From Cladopsammia gracilis (taxonomy: Eukaryota > Cnidaria > Anthozoa > Scleractinia > Dendrophylliidae): DNA of 64,000 bases. Of this stretch, positions 54,911-64,000 are shown piece after piece. The notes beneath the pieces are model-generated. The model did no database searches and was not told the DNA's origin. It was given only the letters and a program-made list of their open reading frames with translations. Every line of letters begins with the position of its first letter. The first letter of the stretch is position 1. The position numbers and the translations under genes were made by a program. The DNA is taken from the NCBI GenBank assembly GCA_022457155.1, contig JAJGOT010000454.1, forward strand, positions 124,001-188,000, in the 5' to 3' direction.

Positions 54911-57900
54911 ATGGTGGTTTTACTTCAGAGCTTTAAAGACTTCGCAGGCAATCGTTACGTTTTATTTGGATGTGGCGCCGCAATGGGGGCCGCAGCGTTA
55001 TTTGCACTTTTTAACTGGAGGAAGAAACGCCCCATGAGTGGCTATCCAAATCTTTTGGACAACCGAACTATCATGGGCAAACTTCTCACACCTGAAATAT
55101 TTTCCAAGGTAAAAGACAAGTGTACATCAAAGGGCTATGATATTGACAAGATTATCGAGTCGGGTCTTTATACAACAACAAAAGAGGTTGAAATCTTAGC
55201 TGCCGAATGTTTGGTGGAAAATTCGACAGGTTTGCTTGCTGGCGATGAAGAATGCTATGATTTATTTAGCGAGCTTATTGATCCTGTTATCAGCGACGTT
55301 CATAAAATCGATGGGATAAAGAGTTTAAGGTCAGAAGTGAACTTGAACTGGAAGGAAATTCAAGGTAGAAATTTTTACGGAGCTAACGTAATTTCCTGCA
55401 GACTGAGTACTAGTAGAAATATACAAGGATACAGTATGATTCCCGGATGTTCACCAGCGGAGCTATTGGATGTTGGTCACGTGGTAGTGAAAAGTTTGAA
55501 GTCAATTGAGGGTAAGAATATCTTTGCACTGACTGAGTACAGCAAGCACTCTTTAGATTATGTCTTACACTACAACGACTTCTGGTTGGTTTAAATGATT
55601 TGCTCGAATGCTTTTTTCCACGCTTTGCGCCGGCTACATATATTTGCTTCGAGTTCGAGCAAATGACTGCTATGACAAGCACATATATAATCATATAAAT
55701 ACACTTTAGATGGGCTTTCAATTCAGTTTCGAAAGTAATTTGGTTTGCATTGCTACGCTTTACGTGATTGGCTATAAAAAATCTCGCGCCACTTTATCAA
55801 CCAATCAGATGTGAAACCAAAACCAATCGTATCTTACTCGCACGCGTTTTTCCGCGCTTAACGCTTAGCGCCAGCAATATACAGCTATTTCAATTTAGGT
55901 TGTCGGATGAGAGCTTCAAGCGTGCGCAACGAGACCGCAAGGTACTTTGGGATTTTTACGAATACGATAAATTGACCAAAGCAAATTAAAATGATTCGTC
56001 CATACAGCGAAGGCAAACATTTATGGTGCTAACATCCTCCTCGCTCATCGCACTAACAAACACAAAAACCGGGAGCTAAGACCAATTTACAACCACCCAT
56101 AGTAACTTGCGGTCTCGTTGCGTACGCTTGAAGCTCTCATCCGACAACCTAAATTGAAATAGCTGTATACACCTAATTCAAAAAAGGTTGCTTTGGCAGT
56201 TGGTCATTGGTAATTGGGATTTGGCATTTGGCATACAGAACACAATGCAATGCTTCGCTTGAGTGACCGCCAAACAATAGCTTCCCAAAGCACAATTGCC
56301 AAAGACCAAAGCAACCTTTATTGAATTAGGTATATCCGCTACGAGTTCTCATTGTTTCATTGATTGGCTGTATCATTTTGACATGATCATGCACTTATCA
56401 TTTATCTAGCACATTTTAATTGGAACTAGTTGAAAAACTTTTTGATATCGTTAAGCGGTAATTTGAACTCAATTCATTTCTTCGACAGCCAAGTCTGAAT
56501 GCTGCCATCTCTCGTTACCATGGCAATACAGCAGACTTGCATTGGATGGGTATGGTTTCAACCCAGACTCCTTCCCGCCACAGCTGTCACGTGACTGGCC
56601 TAAAGCGCGGTTTGTTTGGTTCACCGAAGACAGACAATGTCGTGTTTTTGTTAATTATTTGGATCATATAAAACTTTACGTATCTCAGCCAGGAGGCGAT
56701 ATACAACAGGCTTTTAGACAATATAGTGAGCTGCTGACAAGCATAGAAGATAGTTTAAAAAGAAGAGGAAAGAAGTTTATGTGGAGCTCGAAATATGGAT
56801 TTTTGACAAGTTTACCGAAAAATATTGGCACCGGACTTGAAGTGCAAGTAAAGGTTCGACTACCAAAGCTGATCAAGGTAAGAACTTCTAAAATGTGATA
56901 AACATTTCATTTCTCCTTACCAGGTAAACACATACAGAGTGGACAGATTATGAAAACATGTAACATGTTTACCAAAAATAAAACATCGAGCACTACTCCG
57001 TTAACTTAATGAAAAACAAAATGGGACTCAAAAGAGCACGACTACCGTCTACTGATTCCGAAACAGTCCAAAAAGGATACATACATTGTCTTGAATTCAA
57101 ACTACAATCGCGGCCAAAACCTGTTGAGACCAATTGTTTTTTGGTCATTCTTTTGACTCATTTTAAGACCCATTAATTGCCCGGCTGAAAATCAATCATG
57201 CAGGGGCGCTCGCACTCCCCACCCTCCCCCCCCCCCCCCCCCTTCATCCAATGTTGGGTCTTTCTTTCGAGAAATCTTTGTTGACAAAAACCCACCGCAA
57301 ACAACATTGCTTGGAGGGAGAGGGGAGGCAGGGGTTTCAAATATGTTCGCATGGTCAACGCAGTATGAAATTGGAGTATGTGTCTCAACCGTTTTGGCCG
57401 ACATTGTAGTTTCTTAGAAATAGTAGATATATAATACACGAGTGGCCTGAGAGCCAGTTGTACAGCCTTTTCTGGTTCTCTCTTTCAACTTCCGCAACAG
57501 AATCAGTCTAAAACGAAATGCAAATCAGTTCTGGGTCGGGTATATGTCTAACAGTGTGGAAAGTTTGGGTTCGCCGCTGTTCACTATGCAATGGTATAAC
57601 AACCCATTGATACCTTGAAAGGCGATAACAAAAAATCTGTATACTCAGATTTCTTTTCTCATGTTCTCTGCAAGGATCCGAGATTTGAACGCATTGTAGA
57701 TGTGCTGCCTGTGAAACTAGAACACGGAGGTGAGAGAATTAAATTAAATAGACTGCAATATGACTTACACGCCCCAAAAATAGCAACGTAGAAACGATTT
57801 CTCACTTAGAAGAGCTATTTTGCAAAATAGCCACAACTGACGTAAGTTACAATCCCGGCATAGTCGGAGTTCATCGCAATCCTGCATATCGAGCGGTGCA

Positions 57901-58430
57901 TTGCTACGCTTTATGATTGGCTAAAAGATCTCGCGCCACTTTCTCAACCAATCAGAAGTAAAACCAAAGCCAATCGTAACTTACTCGCGCACGTGTTTTC
58001 CCGCGCTTGGCGCCGGCTACATTTGCTTCGAGTCCTGATTGGTTCATTGGATTGTCTGTGTCTGCTGTGATTGTTCAGAGTAATTTCATAGGTTTTGGTT
58101 TTACTACACTCAACTGAAAACCGCTCTATAATGATTACACTTCCCTAATGAGGCTGCCAGCGGTCACTTTCCTCCTTTCAGTACCTGAGGGTCAAGGTAA
58201 AGTAACCCAGCTTGGTTTGTAAGTCTTTTAGTTTTCACTCATCGTGCTGCCTATGTGCTATCAGACAAAAGTCGATTATGAGCACTAAGTCATTTACACC
58301 CCTTGTATCTACACTTCTCCTGACGATTACTTACACTTACATTTATTTTTCAGATGAGTCGCTGAGAAATGACGTGATAAGCCTCAGCAACAAACACAAA
58401 TTGCAGTTTACAGAGGTCAGCTATTCTTGA
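54911..58430 (+). CDS. Creatine-kinase-like pseudoenzyme, copy B, damaged third exon
   Basis: Exon 1 is 54911-55511 and starts at MVVLLQSFKDF. A hydrophobic segment (YVLFGCGAAMGAAALFALF, about residues 17-35) is followed by RKKR, like a membrane or mitochondrial anchor. Then come YPNLLDNRTIMGKLLTPEIF and LLAGDEECYDLFSELIDPVI, typical of mitochondrial creatine kinase. ISCRLSTSRNIQG corresponds to the ATP-binding SSRVRTGRS with the second Arg replaced by Ser. Exon 2 (56489-56877) has RDWPKARFVWFT, VNYLDHIKLYV in place of VNEEDH, and FLTSLPKNIGTGL in place of LTCPSNLGTGL. The third exon region (57569-57729) has lost the AG acceptor seen in copy A and has one extra base, so it cannot join in frame; exon 4 is 58354-58430. 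Kinase activity is unlikely on these residues. May be a failing gene or use another isoform. Confidence 0.68.
55712..55880. repeat. CCAATCAGAAGTAAAACC repeat family (copy 4)
   Basis: In intron 1 of copy B, the counterpart of the repeat at 41125-41345. Cut at its right side by two TATA-flanked elements; its remainder resumes at 56332 (TATCCGCTACGAGTTCTC). Confidence 0.75.
55882..56165. mobile_element. Foldback element flanked by TATA
   Basis: Inverted ends of about 62 bp start CAGCTATTTCAATTTAGG and continue with GTCGGATGAGAGCTTCAAGC. Flanked by TATA at 55878-55881 and 56166-56169. Absent from the paralogous intron of copy A. Confidence 0.88.
56170..56330. mobile_element. Second small inverted-repeat element, adjacent
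   Basis: Ends CACCTAATTCAAAAAAGG and CCTTTATTGAATTAGG, with inner GTTGCTTTGG / CCAAAGCAAC. Also followed by TATA. Absent from copy A. Confidence 0.82.
57105..57406. mobile_element. TA-flanked MITE in intron 2 of copy B
   Basis: 302 bp, ends CAATCGCGGCCAAAACC / GGTTTTGGCCGACATTG (imperfect), flanked by TA. Copy A has the uninterrupted site (AAACTAGTTTCTCAGAAAT at about 42046), so insertion and TA duplication are directly seen. Tc1/mariner-type by target site. Interior has a C-run at 57224-57242. Confidence 0.9.
57893..58131. repeat. CCAATCAGAAGTAAAACC repeat family (copy 5)
   Basis: The most complete copy: GCTACGCTTTATGATTGG, CGCGCCACTTTCTCAACC, GCGCTTGGCGCCGGC and the terminal ACTCAACTGAAAACCGCTC. 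In intron 3 of copy B; absent from copy A. Confidence 0.75.
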
Positions 58431-58596
58431 GACACAAACAAGAGAACTGATACCGTAGGGCGTTGAAAGTCAGTGCATATTTATCTGATACCAAAACTGA
58501 CAAAAGGAAACAGTTATTAGCGAGAAACAGGCAGTATAGATTACACTGTTTGATCACTCTGTGTAGCATCGATAATCTGTTTTTAGTATGATTTTT

Positions 58597-59219
58597 GTGT
58601 CTACTGCGCATGCGCAGGTGACACTAAGACGGAAAAAAAAGCTTGTTAACTTGTCGATATGCAATCGCTGACCAATAAGTGATCTGTGATGCCGAGGTGA
58701 ACGCGAACTTGTCAATAACGATTGTGACGTCACATAAAAGCCAGTGCGCATGTCTTGAAAGAAAGCGACTTTCATATATAAATCTCCTGCCTTCCTCGCT
58801 GGAATAGCTCGCTGGAAATCAACTCGAACTCCGGAAAATTACTGATATATCTGATCTGATATATCTTTTCATGTGCAATCATCGCAAACGTGGATACCCC
58901 GGATAATTAAAAAACTAATCGCTAACGCTCAAGATCGAACTACTATTCATTTATGATGTCAAGCATACGTCATTAAATAATTGTTCCTGAATTTCGCAAG
59001 GCGTCTACTTATCTGATTGATAATTGACATTCGTGACGTAGCCCTCGCGTCACTAATTCCGACATCCAAAAAATCGAGAATTTTCACCCCTTTCTCTTAA
59101 ATAGTGTGCTGTCTCGCTAAGGCTCGCCAGCAATAAAATAAACTAATGGAAAACATGGATTTCTTGTTGCAGTTTCCCCAACATAAAAACAATATGCACC
59201 AAAACAAGGCAGTAGACAC
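58597..59219. mobile_element. Inverted-repeat element downstream of copy B
   Basis: Ends GTGTCTACTGC / GCAGTAGACAC. It splits the 3' flank shared with copy A: the shared sequence stops at ATGATTTTT (58596) and resumes with CTATTTTTCTATTTC at about 59238. No coding recognised. Confidence 0.65.
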
Positions 59220-59237
59220 ATGTACGCTTTGCGTACC

Positions 59238-59292
59238 TATTTTTCTATTTCTCTGTAAGTTGCGCTCTCGCCGCAATCGCTACGTCCCCTGT
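59238..59292 (-). pseudogene. Duplicated tail of the kinase-associated gene
   Basis: Matches 42737-42802, the last codons of the - strand kinase pseudogene (GESATYRIE region), diverged at its end. Shows that the segmental duplication of the creatine-kinase-like gene extended into its convergent neighbour. Confidence 0.7.
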
Positions 59293-60763
59293 TTCTGAAT
59301 TTCCTAGACTCATCAATATACAATACGACTGATTACGTTTACTTTTGGGTTTTATACACGGTCGTTAATTGCCTGGCTATTTCCTTAAAGCAAGTTTCTT
59401 CAGCGTTTACTTATGACCAGTATAAGAGGCGACAATAGAAGAAACTTTAATATTTCAGACACTTTTCCTCTACTGTCCACTTCGCCATTTTGTTTGCCGA
59501 TGAATAACATTTGCCGGGAATCTTCACCCCAACTACTTCTCAATCCAAGATTCCAACATCCAGCGGATTTCAAACTGTATTTTATTTGTTGTTATGTTAA
59601 AGGTTGATGTTGTACAACAAGTTATCAACAGTGTCGCTTTACTGCTCGAGCTCGACAAGAGAATTCAAAGAGGAGAGGATATCCGGGATTTGCTGCCTTA
59701 GGACTCCATTTCATCTTCAGGAAAGTTCTTCATAATTTCGCGTTAAATACAATCAGGGGAACAAGTACCCATTCCTCTTAAAAGTTATGCAGACCTGTAA
59801 AACCTGTAAGATCATGCAGACGGTTTGGATGGGTCCTTTGGTAGATCATCGGTCAACCAATGAGATCCATGAACACGTGACAGACAGCAACAAATGTCTA
59901 CTTACAACAAGTACAAGTCTTAAAATATATTTTTATTCTTTTTATTTCCCATACAATTATTCATTTTTTTGCAATCATTTTATTTTAAGTCGTACCCGCA
60001 CTAGCATAACCTGCCTATATTATGTTTATAAGAACATTTTCTTTACATATTACCTAAATTCATTTTTAATAAATGTCACTCAGTTCGAAAATCACCAAAA
60101 TATTTTTTTCAGACAATTTATATACGGAGAATTCAACGCGAGTTACTAGGAGTTTTATAAATGCTATTTCCAAACTGATAAAAATATAATTATTTTTTGA
60201 AAATAAATAGTCTATAATATAGATACTTACAACATTCATTTAAGTGTTCAAGGTTTATAGGTCTCATACTCAGTAAATCCGCAGAAGTAAGTATTCTATA
60301 TAGCTGCTGATGTAACACAGACGGGGAATTATGTCATGTCCATAAAAACGAATGAAAGCTGGCTTTGTTTGAAAATTTGAAAAATGTACGGAATAATGGA
60401 TAGGCATTCAGGGAGTGTCTATCAATGGAAAACTCTTAATCTGACTGGCCATGTAACGTCATCAATGAATCAGTCAACACTTACAGATAGCCTTCATAGA
60501 AACGTGCATGTGCTTTTTCATTGTACAATAAAAACTGATAAACCAGCAACTTTAATCTACATTCTTATTTTAAGATCACTTACTGGTTATGCTTTTGATA
60601 TAGCTTACTCTTTTTGTTTTTGTTTTTTGTTTTACTTTGGTAACGAGTTTTAAGTCAATAGAAATTTAGAAATGTTAAGCTTTCCAGTTTCATTGTTAAA
60701 ATAGACAGCAGTTTGGGTTCAAGATGACGGCAGTTGTTCCAGTTGAATGGTAGCCTCTAAGCA
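59293..60763. other. Intergenic sequence
   Basis: No gene recognised. Open frames at 59787-60149 and 60384-60653 have no family resemblance. Confidence 0.4.
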
Positions 60764-61565
60764 TCATTCTACTATTGCCCATTTTCCATCAGAGGTTAAC
60801 TTAAACTCATCACTCTTATAATCCATCAGGAAATTTCTCCTCCTGTGATGTACATGTTTATATAGATCCTCATAGACAGGACTTAAAATGTCCACACCAG
60901 CAAACTGTGCAATGGTGTTGTCGTAATCCGACTGTCTCTCTCCTAAAAGGTGAGCATGCTTTTCAAACAGACCGGAGGAAAGTTTCTCTTTGAAATCTTC
61001 TTCTTCGTCCACATTCATTTCTTGCTCAGATGGTAATTTCTTTTGATCACTCAAAACAGCTGCAATATACTGAGCTTGAAGACTGAACTGTGGAAATGGA
61101 CAAATTCTGAGGCCGAGTCCAATGAATGACAGCGTGGGGTACTTTGTGTTAAAAATGTGTTTGTAAAGATGGGTTACTCGGTTGTTTGTGACCTGAATGC
61201 TGCAGTTATTATGTAGGAATGGAAAAGAAAAATTGTAACCAGTACAAAGTAAGATAGCATCAACTTTCCTCTGTTGTCCATCATCAAAAAGGACTGTTCC
61301 ATCCATGGACACAGACGTTATCGGTTTGTGTTGTTCCACATTTTCTGGAAGTTTACAATGGATATTACTTTTATGGCTGAGGTAAACTTTTTCTGCGCAC
61401 TTTGCTGCCTCAAGGCAAATGTCTTGTCCAGAAGATCCAGCACCGAGAATTACCAGATGCTTTCCTTGAAAGACTTCAGGATGTCGATAGTCATGACTGT
61501 GCATAACAAGACCACAAAAAGACTCCAGACCAGAAATCGCTGGTACAAGAGGAACAAAATAGTGT
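60764..61565 (-). CDS. Flavin-containing monooxygenase, last exon
   Basis: The exon begins at 61565 after an acceptor (CTATTCACAG on -) and ends with a stop at 60764, about 266 codons. It opens with HYFVPLVPAISGLESF and MHSHDYRHPEVFQGK, followed by the NADPH-binding LVILGAGSSGQD. The later AILLCTGYNFSFPFL is the FMO ATGY-type signature. Then LSFIGLG and QAQYIAAVLS follow as in animal FMOs. It covers the C-terminal half of a protein usually about 530 residues long; the FAD-binding exons should lie at higher coordinates but none was found up to 64000. FMOs oxygenate soft nucleophiles (N, S) with NADPH and O2. No membrane tail is evident at the C-terminus (DGKWAIVE). Confidence 0.88.
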
Positions 61566-61598
61566 CTGTGAATAGAGGGTTAAACAAAAATACATGTA

Positions 61599-62290
61599 AA
61601 TAAACAACACCAGGCCAGGGATCACTGGTACAAGGGGAACAAAATAGTGTCTGTGAAGAGAACAGTTTTGATAGTATAAATAAATGACTCTGAAAAAGAT
61701 ATTATTGGTGAAAAAAATTGAGAGAAAGAAGTGTTTACAAAAAGAATACAATATTGTTAATTAAAAGCGCTTTCCCAAGGAATAGCAGCCTGATAACAAG
61801 TATGCTGGTAACAATAAATTATTGTGTTTTTAAGGCAAGAAAGCACTTTTGTGCTAAAGAACTTTATGATAGATCTGTGATAGTCTTAAGTAAAAGAGAT
61901 CCAATCGGAGCAAAAGATCCCTTATTTTCACACAAAAAAGGATAATTTTTGCATTTTTTTCTAACAAGCACCTTACATGTATAATAAATAAGAGGCTACA
62001 CTGGTAACCTATACTCATGCACTTGCCGTAAGAAAGTTTTACAGTTTATTTTAAATAAAATAATAAACAAAAATAAATAAACAACACCAGGCCAGGAATC
62101 ACTGGTACAAAAGGAACAAAATAGTGTCTATGAAGAGAACAGTTTTTATTGAAAGTATAAATAAATGACTCTGAAAAAGGAATTATTGGTAAAAAAATGG
62201 GACAAAACAGTATTTGAAAAAAGAACACATGTACTGTATGGTACAATATTGCTAAAGGACTTGCCGAGGGTATAGCAGCCTGTGGACTTG
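61599..62290. repeat. Two tandem copies of the FMO exon head and its intron edge
   Basis: On - both copies show an acceptor followed by ACACTATTTTGTTCC, coding HYFVPLVPVIPGL (61650 downward) and HYFVPFVPVIPGL (62131 downward). After that they leave the FMO sequence (VLFIY). The two units, about 61599-61800 and 62082-62287, are related over most of their length, including AAATGACTCTGAAAAAG and a shared GGTATAGCAGCCTG-type end. Confidence 0.8.
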
Positions 62291-62675
62291 TTTTCATTTC
62301 AGTTTATCTAATGAGTTCATAATAACATAAATCGCTATAATTTAGAACGATATAAGCTCACTGAAGCTAGAAATTGCTGGCCGAAAACAGCCCAAAACCA
62401 CCAAAAATCCGGCCGCCATTACTCAGTTTAAAAAGTCAAGCCCGTGATTATTCTAGAAAGCGGTCTCACGTGTGAGTTGTCTCGTGACGTCATATTCGCA
62501 ACGAAGATCGTGGTCATTTCTTGGAATATTTACTCAGGAAGTGGACGTTTATACATGGTACGATAAGGAAATGTTTTTAAGTATTTATGGTGAACTTTTC
62601 CCCGTTTGAGTTTGGTAAACGGATTATAATGGCTGTGTGCAGAAGCATCGAATCTTGACTTTTGTTTACAATACG

Positions 62676-63546
62676 CCCGGCGTATCCAATCGAACGTTCG
62701 GTAATCGAACCCAATCGAACACCAATCGTTCGATTGGGTTCGGTAATCGAACGAAATCGAACTCACAATAAAATTTGGTCAATCGAACAAAATCGAACGT
62801 TCGATTACCGAACAGTGAACAATCGAACCCAATCGAACGTTCGATTACCGAACAACCAACCATCGAACTCAATCGAACGTTCGATTATTATCACTTGCTA
62901 CTTTTGTCATCCATGTTAATAGTAAGCACTTCCTCCAATGTAATTGCTGTCATGCTGGAAATTGCTCTTCTCCTGTCAACGTCGCTTTTAGCCGCCCTCG
63001 AGGACTTGGACAGACTGATGGCGGCAGCGTTTTGGCTACTGATAATGATTCTTCACATTTTGAACACCACTGCCTGTGTTGCAGTGAATGAAATAGTGCA
63101 ACTTCTGTTTGTGTGTAACGGTGACAAACAGGGCAGAAACCATATCCTTCCTTCTAATATAGAAATGTAAACGAAAGTGCATTTCATTATTTTACCGTCG
63201 TTTTGTTCTCTGCTACAAAATATATATTACTAAACATTGACATTCAGTTCGATATTTGGACGTTTTTCTATTTATTCCATTCAATAAAAGTTGATTATGA
63301 TTAGTCCTGCGTGATTTACTTATCAAGACATGGATTCCGAACAAAATCGAATCCGATTGAGTTTGATTGTGTTCGATTGGTTCGATTTTGTTCGATTGGT
63401 TCGATTTTGTTCGATTGGTTCGAAAATCGAACTCACAGCAAAATAGATGTTCGATTTTGTTCGATTACCGAACCCAATCGAACGATTGGTGTTCGATTGG
63501 GTTCGATTGATTTTTGGTTCGATTTTGTTCGATTGGATACGCCGGG
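62676..63546. mobile_element. 871-bp inverted-repeat element with AATCGAAC subterminal repeats
   Basis: Ends CCCGGCGTATCCAATCGAAC / GTTCGATTGGATACGCCGGG, flanked by a perfect 6-bp duplication AATACG (62670-62675 and 63547-63552). Each end carries more than ten TCGAAC/GTTCGA units over about 200 bp. The middle (62890-63330) has an open frame on + (to 63170) rich in Leu/Ala that I cannot assign. Non-autonomous by appearance. Confidence 0.88.
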
Positions 63547-63552
63547 AATACG

Positions 63553-64000
63553 TGTATTATCATTCCACACTGAAGTTTAGCCATATAATAACAAATAAAG
63601 TCAACTGCTCGATAAACTATTTCTCACTAGATTCAGTTCCTTGAGTTTCTACAGTGCAAAACTAAAAGAATAAATTGGTGTCGTAGAAAAGTAAACGATG
63701 TTGTTATTACTGTTGTTGATAACACTGCAGACATCAAAGTGTACAGCTCAGGTTCTTGAATTATTGTAAACCTCATCAATAGTCCCAGTAGCAGATAGTT
63801 GGGGCAGAAGGGAAATTTTGTCCGCATCGATTTCATCCATTTAAATTTCCTTATCGTTGGTCTACATAAATCTGAGTGAATCAAACAAATCAGTTACTCA
63901 GCCTCGTGCAAGGTCAACACAATAATAAGCACTGTTGGAAGAGCTAGCATCTGTCAGTGTGTATTTTTTAATTCTCCCAAAATCACACAAGGTTGGCATA
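63553..64000. other. Window end, no gene recognised
   Basis: No coding family or repeat recognised. FMO upstream exons were sought here and not found. Confidence 0.4.

Noticed and set aside
63311..63580. Open frames rich in FDFVRL/SIGF peptides at 62530-63580
   Set aside because: Translations of the AATCGAAC subterminal repeats.

Overview
The window looks like animal nuclear DNA, most likely from a cnidarian (stony coral or sea anemone); that placement is inference. It is A+T-rich, genes are sparse and split by GT-AG introns, there are tRNA-derived SINEs, and most of the sequence is transposon debris. The gene set (Roco GTPase, creatine-kinase-like, discoidin, pyranose-oxidase-like, FMO) fits an early-branching metazoan. 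There are no bacterial operons, ribosome-binding sites or CRISPR arrays.

Layout. 1-4 kb: a discoidin (F5/8C) gene on the + strand, entering from outside the window and ending in a probable GPI-anchor tail. 4-22 kb: no intact gene; two Helitron-like remnants (Pif1-type helicase near 8 kb, OTU-protease gene at 18.6-20.8 kb), a SINE flanked by an unusually long direct duplication, minisatellites and many foldback elements. 22.3-37.8 kb: a complete five-exon pyranose-2-oxidase-like gene. Its second intron holds an 11.2 kb decayed Polinton/Maverick with about 490-bp terminal inverted repeats, itself invaded by several smaller elements. 40.6-42.6 kb and 54.9-58.4 kb: two paralogous creatine-kinase-like genes that have lost catalytic residues, each damaged in a different place. 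Between them lie a broken protein-kinase gene on the - strand (42.7-44.6 kb) and an intact two-exon Roco-type GTPase gene (44.9-48.7 kb). The Roco GTPase fold is split by a stretch of about 7-8 membrane segments. 48.8-54.9 kb: no gene recognised. 60.8-61.6 kb: the last exon of a flavin-containing monooxygenase on the - strand, with two extra tandem copies of its exon head upstream. 62.7-63.5 kb: an 871-bp inverted-repeat element built of TCGAAC-type subterminal repeats.

The most unusual items are the membrane-split Roco GTPase, the membrane-anchored creatine-kinase pseudoenzymes, and the multi-level nesting (foldback element inside a tRNA-SINE, inside a Polinton, inside an intron). Several insertions can be proven internally, because removing the element and one target duplication restores a reading frame or matches an empty paralogous site. 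The genes do not form a pathway; they are neighbours without obvious functional linkage.
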